Shown here: positions 10,700 through 22,628 of the stretch, piece by piece
Numbering within the stretch: position 1 is the first letter of the stretch
Layout: every line of letters begins with the position of its first letter
Assembly: GCA_964247055.1 (NCBI GenBank)
Contig: OZ176054.1
Location: 744,001-808,000 of the forward strand
DNA length: 64,000 nucleotides
DNA from: Paragordius varius
Taxonomy: Eukaryota; Nematomorpha
Direction of reading: 5' to 3'
The notes under the pieces: model-generated
What the model saw: only the letters and a program-made list of their open reading frames with translations
Told to the model about the DNA's origin: nothing
Database searches by the model: none
Translations under genes and position numbers: made by a program

Positions 10700-11455
10700 A
10701 AATAATTTTGTTCACCGGTGACCAATATCCGATTTTTAAGGACAAAGTTTAACTTGAGTATTGATGCGATTTATTGATACGACTCGTTTTATACATTAAT
10801 TTTTAAAGTATCATTGTAAAAATTGGATATGAAAGAGTTTGTCTAACTATCTCTATATTTTGAGGTAGTCATACTAAGAGAATGTATAAAAAATAATTTT
10901 GTTCACCGGTGACCAATATCCGATTTTTAAGGACAAAGTTTAACTTGAGCATTGATGCGATTTATTGATACGACTTTTTCTACATTAATTTTTAAAGTAT
11001 CGTTGTAAAAATCGGATATGAAAGAGTTTGTCAAACTATCTCTATATTTTGATGTAGTCTTGCTAAGAGAATATATAAAAAATAATTTTGTTCACCGGTG
11101 ACCAATATCCGATTTTTAAGGACAAAGTTTAATTTGAGTATTGATGCGACTAGTTTAATACATAAATTTTTAAAGTATCGTTGTAAAAATCGGATATGAA
11201 AGAGTTTGTCAAACTATCTCTATATTTTGATGTAGTCTTACTAAGAGATTGTATAAAAAATAATTTTGTTCACCGGTGAGCAATATCCGATTTTTAAGGA
11301 CAAAGTTTAACTTGAGTATTGATGCGACCAGTTTAATACATTAATTTTTAAAGTATCGTTGTAAAAATCGGATATGAAAGAGTTTGTCAAACTATCTCTA
11401 TATTTTGATGTAGTCTTACTAAGAGAATGTATAAAAAATAATTTTGTTCACCGGT
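10700..11455 (+). repeat. 0.75-kb block A, copy 1 (partner at 13,179)
   Basis: Diagnostic variants in order: ACTCGTTTTATAC, CATTGTAAAAATTGG, GTCTAACTATC, TTTGAGGTAGTCATAC, GAGCATTGATGCGATT, ACTTTTTCTACATT, TTTAATTTGAG, ATACATAAATTTTT, AAGAGATTGTATAAAA, CACCGGTGAGC and GCGACCAGTTTAATAC. All recur in the same order 2,479 bp downstream. Confidence 0.88.
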
Positions 11456-12244
11456 GACCAATATCCGATTTTTAAGGACAAAGTTTAACTTGAGTAGTGA
11501 TGCGACTAGTTTAATACATTAATTTTTAAAGTATCGTTGTAAAAATCGGATATGAAAGAGTTTGTCAAACTATCTCTATATTTTGATGTAGTCTTACTAA
11601 GAGAATGTATAAAAAATTATTTTGTTCACCCGTGACCAATATCCGATTTTTAACGACAAAGTTTAACTTGAGTATTGATGCGACTAGTTTAATACATTAA
11701 TTTTTAAAGTATCGTTGTAAAAATCGGATATGAAAGAGTTTGTCAAACTATCTCTATATTTTGATGTAGTCTTACTAAGAGAATGTATAAAAAATAATTT
11801 TGTTCACCGGTGACAAATATTCGATTTTTAAGGACAAAGTTTAACTTGAGTATTGATGCGACTAGTTTTATACATTAATTTTTAAAGTATCGTTGTAAAA
11901 ATCGGATATGAAAGAGTTTGTCAAACTATCTCTATATTTTGATGTAGTCTTACTAAGAGAATGTATAAAAAATTATTTTGTTCACCGGTGATATATCAGA
12001 TTTTTAAGGACAAAGTTTAACTTGAGTATTGATGCGACTAGTTTTATACATTAATTTATAAAGTATCGTTGTAATCGGATATGAAAGAGTTTGTCAAACT
12101 ATCTCTATATTTTGATGTAGTCTTGCTAAGAGAATGTATAAAAAATAATTTTGTTCACCGGTGACCAATATCCGATTTTTAAGGACAAAGTTTAACTTGA
12201 TTATTGATGCGACTAGTTTAATACATTAATTTTTAAAGTATCGT

Positions 12245-12582
12245 TGTAAAAATCGGATATGAAAGAGTTTGTCAAACTGATGTAGTCTTACTAAGAGAAT
12301 GTATAAAAAAGAATTTTGTTCACCGGTGACCAATATCCGATTTTTAAGGACAAAGTTTAACTTGATTATTGATGCGACTAGTTTAATACATTAATTTTTA
12401 AAGTATCGTTGTAAAAATCGGATATGAAAGAGTTTGTCAAACTGATGTAGTCTTACTAAGAGAATGTATAAAAAATAATTTTGTTCACCGGTGACCAATA
12501 TCCGATTTTTAAGGACAAAGTTTAACTTGAGTATTGATGCGACTAGTTTAACACATTAATTTATAAATATCGTTGTAAAAAT
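12245..12582 (+). repeat. Two adjacent 164-165-bp monomers with a shared 13-bp deletion
   Basis: Both read GTCAAACTGATGTAGTC, lacking ATCTCTATATTTT. Their start motifs are at 12,253 and 12,418 and the next at 12,582. They also share CTTGATTATTGATGCG upstream. A single deletion followed by one-monomer duplication is the simplest history. Confidence 0.9.
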
Positions 12583-12729
12583 CGGATATGAAAGAGTTTG
12601 TCAAACTATCTCTATATTTTGATGTAGTCTTACTAAGAGAATGTATAAAAAATAATTTTGTTCACCGGTGACCAATATTCGATTTTTAAGGACAAAGTTT
12701 AACTTGAGTATTGATGCGACTAGTTTAGT

Positions 12730-12790
12730 ACATTAATTTTTAATGTATCGTTGTAAAAATCGGATATGAAAGAACCAAACTATCTCTATA
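12730..12790 (+). repeat. Monomer with deleted dyad arm
   Basis: GGATATGAAAGAACCAAACTATC near 12,761-12,783 lacks most of the left arm of the AGTTTGTCAAACT dyad. It was seen once only, so it has not been amplified. Confidence 0.75.
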
Positions 12791-13178
12791 TTTTGATGTA
12801 GTCCTACTAAGAGAATGTATAAAAAATAATTTTGTTCACCCGTGACCAATATCCGATTTTTAAGGATAAAGTTTAACTTGAGTATTGATGCGACTAGTTT
12901 AACACATTAATTTATAAATATCGTTGTAAAAATCGGATATGAAAGAGTTTGTCAAACTATCTCTATATTTTGATGTAGTCTTGCTAAGAGAATAAATGAA
13001 AAATAATTTTGTTCACCGGTGACCAATATCCGATTTTTAAGGACAAAGTTTAATTTGAGTATTGATGCAACTAGTTTAATACATTAATTTTTAAAGTATC
13101 GTTGTAAAAATCGGATATGAAAGAGTTTGTCAAACTATTTCTATATTTTGATGTAGTTTTACTAAGAGAATGTATTAA

Positions 13179-13934
13179 AAATAATTTTGTTCACCGGTGA
13201 CCAATATCCGATTTTTAAGGACAAAGTTTAACTTGAGTATTGATGCGATTTATTGATACGACTCGTTTTATACATTAATTTTTAAAGTATCATTGTAAAA
13301 ATTGGATATGAAAGAGTTTGTCTAACTATCTCTATATTTTGAGGTAGTCATACTAAGAGAAAGTATAAAAAATAATTTTGTTCACCGGTGACCAATATCC
13401 GATTTTTAAGGACAAAGTTTAACTTGAGCATTGATGCGATTTATTGATACGACTTTTTCTACATTAATTTTTAAAGTATCGTTGTAAAAATCGGATATGA
13501 AAGAGTTTGTCAAACTATCTCTATATTTTGATGTAGTCTTGCTAAGAGAATATATAAAAAATAATTTTGTTCACCGGTGACCAATATCCGATTTTTAAGG
13601 ACAAAGTTTAATTTGAGTATTGATGCGACTAGTTTAATACATAAATTTTTAAAGTATCGTTGTAAAAATCGGATATGAAAGAGTTTGTCAAACTATCTCT
13701 ATATTTTGATGTAGTCTTACTAAGAGATTGTATAAAAAATAATTTTGTTCACCGGTGAGCAATATCCGATTTTTAAGGACAAAGTTTAACTTGAGTATTG
13801 ATGCGACCAGTTTAATACATTAATTTTTAAAGTATCGTTGTAAAAATCGGATATGAAAGAGTTTGTCAAACTATCTCTATATTTTGATGTAGTCTTACTA
13901 AGAGAATGTATAAAAAATAATTTTGTTCACCGGT
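13179..13934 (+). repeat. 0.75-kb block A, copy 2
   Basis: Repeats the diagnostic variants of 10,700-11,455 with a shift of 2,479 bp (AAAATTGG at 10,823 and 13,302). Homology stops where copy 1 reads GGTGACCAATATCC and this copy reads GGTGACAAATATTCG, a variant present near 11,815. A small difference inside is AAGAGAAAGTATAAAA near 13,357. Confidence 0.87.
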
Positions 13935-14924
13935 GACAAATATTCGATTTTTAAGGACAAAGTTTAACTTGAGTATTGATGCGACTAGTTTTATACATTA
14001 ATTTTTAAAGTATCGTTGTAAAAATCGGATATGAAAGAGTTTGTCAAACTATCTCTATATTTTGATGTAGTCTTGCTAAGAGAATATATAAAAAATAATT
14101 TTGTTTACCGGTGACCAATATCCGATTTTTAAGGACAAAGTTTAACTTGAGTAGTGATGCGACTAGTTTAATACATTAATTTTTAAAGTATCGTTGTAAA
14201 AATCGGATATGAAAGAGTTTGTCAAACTATCTCTATATTTTGATGTAGTCTTACTAAGAGAATGTATAAAAAATTATTTTGTTCACCCGTGACCAATATC
14301 CGATTTTTAACGACAAAGTTTAACTTGAGTATTGATGCGACTAGTTTAATACATTAATTTTTAAAGTATCGTTGTAAAAATCGGATATGAAAGAGTTGGC
14401 CAAACTATCTCTATATTTTGATGTAGTCCTACTAAGAGAATGTATAAAAAATAATTTTGTTCACCGGTGACCAATATCCGATTTTTAAGGACAAATTTTA
14501 ACTTGAGTATTGATGCGATTTATTGATACGACTAGTTTTATACATTAATTTTTAAAGTATCGTTGTAAAAATCGGATATGAAAGAGTTTGTCAAACTATT
14601 TCTATATTTTGATGTAGTCTTACTAAGAGAATGTATAAAAAATTATTTTGTTCACCGGTGACCAATATCCAATTTTTAAGGATAAAGTTTAACTTGAGTA
14701 TTGATGCGACTAGTTTTATACATAAATTTTTAAAGTATCGTTGTAAGAATCGGATATGAAAGAGTTTGTCAAACTATCTCTATATTTTGATGTAGTCTTA
14801 CTAAGAGAATGTAGAAAAAATTATTTTGTTCACCGGTGACCAATATCCAATTTTTAAGGATAAAGTTTAACTTGAGTATTGATGCGACTAGTTTTATACA
14901 TTAATTTATAAAGTATCGTTGTAA
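13935..14924 (+). repeat. Mixed monomers
   Basis: Includes a TTTACCGGTG palindrome mutant (14,104), the GAGTAGTGATGCG copy (14,149), CACCCGTGACC (14,284), the last TTGGCCAA dyad (14,393), and two monomers with CCAATTTTTAAGGATAAAG. No gene or foreign sequence. Confidence 0.65.
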
Positions 14925-17900
14925 AAATCGGATATGAAAGAGTTTGTCAAACTATCTCTATATTTTGATGTAGTCTTGCTAAGAGAATGTATAAAAAATA
15001 ATTTTGTTCACCGGTGACCAATATCCGATTTTTAAGGACAAAGTTTAACTTGAGTATTGATTCGACTAGTTTAATACATAATTTTTAAAGTATGGTTGTA
15101 AAAATCGGATATGAAAGAGTTTGTCAAACTATCTCTATATTTTGATGTAGTCTTACTAAGAGAATGTATAAAAAATAATTTTGTTCACCGGTGACCAATA
15201 TTCGATTTTTAAGGACAAAGTTAAACTTGAGTATTGATGCGACTAGTTTAAATTAATTTTTAAAGTATCGTTGTAAAAATCGGATATTAAAGAGTTTGTC
15301 AAACTATCTCTATATTTTGATGTAGTCTTACTAAGAGAAGGTATAAAAAATAATTTTGTACACCAGTGACCAATATCCAATTTTTAAGGACAAAGTTTAA
15401 CTTGAGTATTGATGCGATTTATTGATACGACTAGTTTTATACATTAATTTTTAAAGTATCGTTGTAAAAATCGGATATGAAAGAGTTTGTCAAACTATCT
15501 CTATATGATGTAGTCTTACTAATAAAATGTATAAAAAATAATTTTGTTCACCGGTGACCAATATCCGATTTTTAAGGACAAAGTTTAATTTGAGTATTGA
15601 TGCGACTAGTTTAATACATTAATTTTTAAAGTATCGTTGTAAAAATCGGATATGAAAAAGTTTGTCAAACTATCTCTATATTTTCATGTAGTCTTACTAA
15701 GAGAATGTATAAAAAATTATTTTGTTCACCGGTGACCAATATCCGATTTTTAAGGACAAAATTTAACTTGAGTATTGATGCGACTAGAATACATTAATTT
15801 TTAAAGTATCGTTGTAAATATCGGATATGAAAGAGTTTGTCAAACTATCTCTATATTTTGATGTAGTCTTACTAAGAGAATGTATAAAAATAATTTTGTT
15901 CACCGGTGACCAATATCCGATTTTTAAGGACAAAGTTTAACTTGAGTATTGATGCGACTTATTGATACGACTAGTTTTATATATTAATTTATAAAGTATC
16001 GTTATAAAAATCGGATATGAAAGAGTTTGTCAAACTATCTCTATATTTTGATGTAGTCTTGCTAAGTGAATGTATAAAAAATATTTTGTTCACCGGTGAC
16101 CAATATCCGATTTTTAAGGACAAAGTTAAACTTGAGTATTGATGCGACTAGTTTAAATTAATTTTTAAAGTATCGTTGTAAAAATCGGATATTAAAGAGT
16201 TTGTCAAACTATCTCTATATTTTGATGTAGTCTTACTAAGAGAATGTATAAAAAATAATTTTGTACACCAGTGACCAATATCCAATTTTTAAGGACAAAG
16301 TTTAACTTGAGTATTGATGCGATTTATTGATACGACTAGTTTTATACATTAATTTTTAAAGTATCGTTGTAAAAATCGGATATGAAAGAGTTTGTCAAAC
16401 TATCTCTATATGATGTAGTCTTACTAATAAAATGTATAAAAAATAATTTTGTTCACCGGTGACCAAAATCCGATTTTTAAGGACAAAGTTTAATTTGAGT
16501 ATTGATGCGACTAGAATACATTAATTTTTAAAGTATCGTTGTAAAAATCGGATATGAAAGAGTTTGTAAAACTATCTCTATATTTTGATGTAGTCCTACT
16601 AAGAGAATGTATAAAAAATAATTTTGTTCACCGGTGACCAATATCCGATTTTTGAGGACAAAGTTTCACTTGAGTATTGATGCGACTAGTTTAACACATT
16701 AATTTTTAAAGTATCGTTGTAAAAATCGGATATGAAAGAGTTTGTAAAACTATCTCTATATTTTGATGTAGTCCTACTAAGAGAATGTATAAAAAATAAT
16801 TTTGTTCACCGGTGACCAATATCCGATTTTTAAGGACAAAGTTAAACTTGAGTATTGATGCGACAAGTTTAAATTAATTTTTAAAGTATCGTTGTAAAAA
16901 TCGGATATTAAAGAGTTTGTCAAACTATCTCTATATTTTGATGTAGTCTTACTAAGAGAATGTATAAAAAATTATTTTGTTCACCGGTGACCAATATCCG
17001 ATTTTTAAGGACAAAATTTAACTTGAGTATTGATGCGACTAGAATACATTAATTTTTAAAGTATCGTTGTAAAAATCGGATATGAAAGAGTTTGTCAAAC
17101 TATCTCTATATTTTGATGTAGTCTTACTAAGAGAATGTATAAAAATAATTTTGTTCACCGGTGACCAATATCCGATTTTTAAGGACAAAGTTTAACTTGA
17201 GTATTGATGCGACTTATTGATACGACTAGTTTTATATATTAATTTATAAAGTATCGTTATAAAAATCGGATATGAAAGAGTTTGTCAAACTATCTCTATA
17301 TTTTGATGTAGTCTTGCTAAGTGAATGTATAAAAAATATTTTGTTCACCGGTGACCAATATCCGATTTTTAAGGACAAAGTTAAACTTGAGTATTGATGC
17401 GACTAGTTTAAATTAATTTTTAAAGTATCGTTGTAAAAATCGGATATTAAAGAGTTTGTCAAACTATCTCTATATTTTGATGTAGTCTTACTAAGAGAAT
17501 GTATAAAAAATAATTTTGTACACCAGTGACCAATATCCAATTTTTAAGGAGAAAGTTTAACTTGAGTATTGATGCGATTTATTGATAGGACTAGTTTTAT
17601 ACATTAATTTTTAAAGTATCGTTGTAAAAATCGGATATGAAAGAGTTTGTCAAACTATCTCTATATGATGTAGTCTTACTAATAAAATGTATAAAAAATA
17701 ATTTTGTTCACCGGTGACCAATATCCGATTTTTAAGGACAAAGTTTAATTTGAGTAATGATGCGACTAGTTTAATACATTAATTTTTAAAGTATCGTTGT
17801 AAAAATCGGATATGAAAAAGTTTGTCAAACTATCTCTATATTTTCATGTAGTCTTACTAAGAGAATGTATAAAAAATTATTTTGTTCACCGGTGACCAAT

Positions 17901-18670
17901 ATCCGATTTTTAAGGACAAAATTTAACTTGAGTATTGATGCGACTAGAATACATTAATTTTTAAAGTATCGTTGTAAAAATCGGATATGAAAGAGTTTGT
18001 CAAACTATCTCTATATTTTGATGTAGTCTTACTAAGAGAATGTATAAAAATTATTTTGTTCACCGGTGACCAATATCCGATTTTTAAGGACAAAGTTTAA
18101 CTTGAGTATTGATGCGACTTATTGATACGACTAGTTTTATATATTAATTTATAAAGTATCGTTATAAAAATCGGATATGAAAGAGTTTGTCAAACTATCT
18201 CTATATTTTGATGTAGTCTTGCTAAGTGAATGTATAAAAAATATTTTGTTCACCGGTGACCAATATCCGATTTTTAAGGACAAAGTTAAACTTGAGTATT
18301 GATGCGACTAGTTTAAATTAATTTTTAAAGTATCGTTGTAAAAATCGGATATTAAAGAGTTTGTCAAACTATCTCTATATTTTGATGTAGTCTTACTAAG
18401 AGAATGTATAAAAAATAATTTTGTACACCAGTGACCAATATCCAATTTTTAAGGACAAAGTTTAACTTGAGTATTGATGCGATTTATTGATACGACTAGT
18501 TTTATACATTAATTTTTAAAGTATCGTTGTAAAAATCGGATATGAAAGAGTTTGTCAAACTATCTCTATATGATGTAGTCTTACTAATAAAATGTATAAA
18601 AAATAATTTTGTTCACCGGTGACCAATATCCGATTTTTAAGGACAAAGTTTAATTTGAGTATTGATGCGA
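14925..18670 (+). repeat. 3.75-kb block B, copy 1 (shift 3,958 bp)
   Basis: Shared rare variants with the downstream copy: GTATGGTTG at 15,091 and 19,049; AGAGAAGGTATAAAA at 15,340 and 19,298; GACCAAAATCCG near 16,464 and 20,422; GAATACATT near 16,514 and 20,472. The block itself contains 5-monomer groups like those of the 904-bp unit (CTATATGATGTAG monomers at 15,504, 16,410, 17,665 and 18,570), with two extra monomers inserted in one of them. It is therefore a duplication of an already higher-order array. Confidence 0.87.
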
Positions 18671-18882
18671 CTAGAATACATTAATTTTTAAAGTATCGTT
18701 GTAAAAATCGGATATGAAAGAGTTTGTAAAACTATCTCTATATTTTGATGTAGTCCTACTAAGAGAATGTATAAAAATTAATTTTGTTCACCGGTGACCA
18801 ATATCCGATTTTTGAGGACAAAGTTTCACTTGAGTATTGATGCGACTAGTTTAACACATTAATTCTTAAAGTATCGTTGTAA
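18671..18882 (+). repeat. Spacer monomer between block B copies
   Basis: One monomer with GTAAAACTATC, GTCCTACTAAG, TTTTTGAGGACAAAGTTTCA and AACACATTAATTCTT. Its type also occurs near 16,560, 20,525 and 25,395. It is where the 3,958-bp correspondence breaks: the equivalent place downstream (22,628) has a different monomer. Confidence 0.7.
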
Positions 18883-21800
18883 AAATCGGATATGAAAGAG
18901 TTTGTCAAACTATCTCTATATTTTGATGTAGTCTTGCTAAGAGAATGTATAAAAAATAATTTTGTTCACCGGTGACCAATATCCGATTTTTAAGGACAAA
19001 GTTTAACTTGAGTATTGATTCGACTAGTTTAATACATAATTTTTAAAGTATGGTTGTAAAAATCGGATATGAAAGAGTTTGTCAAACTATCTCTATATTT
19101 TGATGTAGTCTTACTAAGAGAATGTATAAAAAATAATTTTGTTCACCGGTGACCAATATTCGATTTTTAAGGACAAAGTTAAACTTGAGTATTGATGCGA
19201 CTAGTTTAAATTAATTTTTAAAGTATCGTTGTAAAAATCGGATATTAAAGAGTTTGTCAAACTATCTCTATATTTTGATGTAGTCTTACTAAGAGAAGGT
19301 ATAAAAAATAATTTTGTACACCAGTGACCAATATCCAATTTTTAAGGACAAAGTTTAACTTGAGTATTGATGCGATTTATTGATACGACTAGTTTTATAC
19401 ATTAATTTTTAAAGTATCGTTGTAAAAATCGGATATGAAAGAGTTTGTCAAACTATCTCTATATGATGTAGTCTTACTAATAAAATGTATAAAAAATAAT
19501 TTTGTTCACCGGTGACCAATATCCGATTTTTAAGGACAAAGTTTAATTTGAGTATTGATGCTACTAGTTTAATACATTAATTTTTAAAGTATCGTTGTAA
19601 AAATCGGATATGAAAAAGTTTGTCAAACTATCTCTATATTTTCATGTAGTCTTACTAAGAGAATGTATAAAAAATTATTTTGTTCACCGGTGACCAATAT
19701 CCGATTTTTAAGGACAAAATTTAACTTGAGTATTGATGCGACTAGAATACATTAATTTTTAAAGTATCGTTGTAAAAATCGGATATGAAAGAGTTTGTCA
19801 AACTATCTCTATATTTTGATGTAGTCTTACTAAGAGAATGTATAAAAATAATTTTGTTCACCGGTGACCAATATCCGATTTTTAAGGACAAAGTTTAACT
19901 TGAGTATTGATGCGACTTATTGATACGACTAGTTTTATATATTAATTTATAAAGTATCGTTATAAAAATCGGATATGAAAGAGTTTGTCAAACTATCTCT
20001 ATATTTTGATGTAGTCTTCCTAAGTGAATGTATAAAAAATATTTTGTTCACCGGTGACCAATATCCGATTTTTAAGGACAAAGTTAAACTTGAGTATTGA
20101 TGCGACCAGTTTAAATTAATTTTTAAAGTATCGTTGTAAAAATCGGATATTAAAGAGTTTGTCAAACTATCTCTATATTTTGATGTGGTCTTACTAAGAG
20201 AATGTATAAAAAATAATTTTGTACACCAGTGACCAATATCCAATTTTTAAGGACAAAGTTTAACTTGAGTATTGATGCGATTTATTGATACGACTAGTTT
20301 TATACATTAATTTTTAAAGTATCGTTGTAAAAATCGGATATGAAAGAGTTTGTCAAACTATCTCTATATGATGTAGTCTTACTAATAAAATGTATAAAAA
20401 ATAATTTTGTTCACCGGTGACCAAAATCCGATTTTTAAGGACAAAGTTTAATTTGAGTATTGATGCGACTAGAATACATTAATTTTTAAAGTATCGTTGT
20501 AAAAATCGGATATGAAAGAGTTTGTAAAACTATCTCTATATTTTGATGTAGTCCTACTAAGAGAATGTATAAAAAATAATTTTGTTCACCGGTGACCAAT
20601 ATCCGATTTTTGAGGACAAAGTTTCACTTGAGTATTGATGCGACTAGTTTAACACATTAATTTTTAAAGTATCGTTGTAAAAATCGGATATGAAAGAGTT
20701 TGTAAAACTATCTCTATATTTTGATGTAGTCCTACTAAGAGAATGTATAAAAAATAATTTTGTTCACCGGTGACCAATATCCGATTTTTAAGGACAAAGT
20801 TAAACTTGAGTATTGATGCGACTAGTTTAAATTAATTTTTAAAGTATCGTTGTAAAAATCGGATATTAAAGAGTTTGTCAAACTATCTCTATATTTTGAT
20901 GTAGTCTTACTAAGAGAATGTATAAAAAATTATTTTGTTCACCGGTGACCAATATCCGATTTTTAAGGACAAAATTTAACTTGAGTATTGATGCGACTAG
21001 AATACATTAATTTTTAAAGTATCGTTGTAAAAATCGGATATGAAAGAGTTTGTCAAACTATCTCTATATTTTGATGTAGTCTTACAAGAGAATGTATAAA
21101 AATAATTTTGTTCACCGGTGACCAATATCCGATTTTTAAGGACAAAGTTTAACTTGAGTATTGATGCGACTTATTGATACGACTAGTTTTATATATTAAT
21201 TTATAAAGTATCGTTATAAAAATCGGATATGAAAGAGTTTGTCAAACTATCTCTATATTTTGATGTAGTCTTGCTAAGTGAATGTATAAAAAATATTTTG
21301 TTCACCGGTGACCAATATCCGATTTTTAAGGACAAAGTTAAACTTGAGTATTGATGCGACTAGTTTAAATTAATTTTTAAAGTATCGTTGTAAAAATCGG
21401 ATATTAAAGAGTTTGTCAAACTATCTCTATATTTTGATGTAGTCTTACTAAGAGAATGTATAAAAAATAATTTTGTACACCAGTGACCAATATCCAATTT
21501 TTAAGGAGAAAGTTTAACTTGAGTATTGATGCGATTTATTGATACGACTAGTTTTATACATTAATTTTTAAAGTATCGTTGTAAAAATCGGATATGAAAG
21601 AGTTTGTCAAACTATCTCTATATGATGTAGTCTTACTAATAAAATGTATAAAAAATAATTTTGTTCACCGGTGACCAATATCCGATTTTTAAGGACAAAG
21701 TTTAATTTGAGTATTGATGCGACTAGTTTAATATATTAATTTTTAAAGTATCGTTGTAAAAATCGAATATGAAAAAGTTTGTCAAACTATCTCTATATTT

Positions 21801-22628
21801 TCATGTAGTCTTACTAAGAGAATGTATAAAAAATTATTTTGTTCACCGGTGACCAATATCCGATTTTTAAGGACAAAATTTAACTTGAGTATTGATGCGA
21901 CTAGAATACATTAATTTTTAAAGTATCGTTGTAAAAATCGGATATGAAAGAGTTTGTCAAACTATCTCTATATTTTGATGTAGTCTTACAAGAGAATGTA
22001 TAAAAATAATTTTGTTCACCGGTGACCAATATCCGATTTTTAAGGACAAAGTTTAACTTGAGTATTGATGCGACTTATTGATACGACTAGTTTTATATAT
22101 TAATTTATAAAGTATCGTTATAAAAATCGGATATGAAAGAGTTTGTCAAACTATCTCTATATTTTGATGTAGTCTTGCTAAGTGAATGTATAAAAAATAT
22201 TTTGTTCACCGGTGACCAATATCCGATTTTTAAGGACAAAGTTAAACTTGAGTATTGATGCGACTAGTTTAAATTAATTTTTAAAGTATCGTTGTAAAAA
22301 TCGGATATTAAAGAGTTTGTCAAACTATCTCTATATTTTGATGTAGTCTTACTAAGAGAATGTATAAAAAATAATTTTGTACACCAGTGACCAATATCCA
22401 ATTTTTAAGGAGAAAGTTTAACTTGAGTATTGATGCGATTTATTGATACGACTAGTTTTATACATTAATTTTTAAAGTATCGTTGTAAAAATCGGATATG
22501 AAAGAGTTTGTCAAACTATCTCTATATGATGTAGTCTTACTAATAAAATGTATAAAAAATAATTTTGTTCACCGGTGACCAATATCCGATTTTTAAGGAC
22601 AAAGTTTAATTTGAGTATTGATGCGACT
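18883..22628 (+). repeat. 3.75-kb block B, copy 2
   Basis: Partner of 14,925-18,670 at 3,958 bp. Private changes since duplication include GATGCTACTAG (19,558), GTCTTCCTAAGTG (20,016), GCGACCAGTTTAAATT (20,103), GATGTGGTC (20,184) and TTACAAGAG (21,083). Its right part passes smoothly into the uniform 904-bp array, so copy 2 overlaps the zone that was later amplified. Confidence 0.85.

Larger units (their letters stand above)
11456..13178 (+). repeat. Mixed monomers between the block A copies
   Basis: Divergent monomers including GAGTAGTGATGCG (11,492), CACCCGTGACC with TTTTTAACGAC, GGTGACAAATATTCG, a GGTGATATATCAG deletion copy near 11,988, and the two 165-bp copies described separately. 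The GAGTAGTG/CACCCGTG pair recurs at 14,149-14,310, but shifted by 2,657 bp, not 2,479, so one extra monomer was gained or lost relative to block A. Confidence 0.7.

Noticed and set aside
19947-20243. Minus-strand open frame of about 98 codons with an internal peptide repeat
   Set aside because: The repeat unit is simply the monomer translated twice; local small deletions keep the frame open here. No recognised domain and no reason to expect translation.
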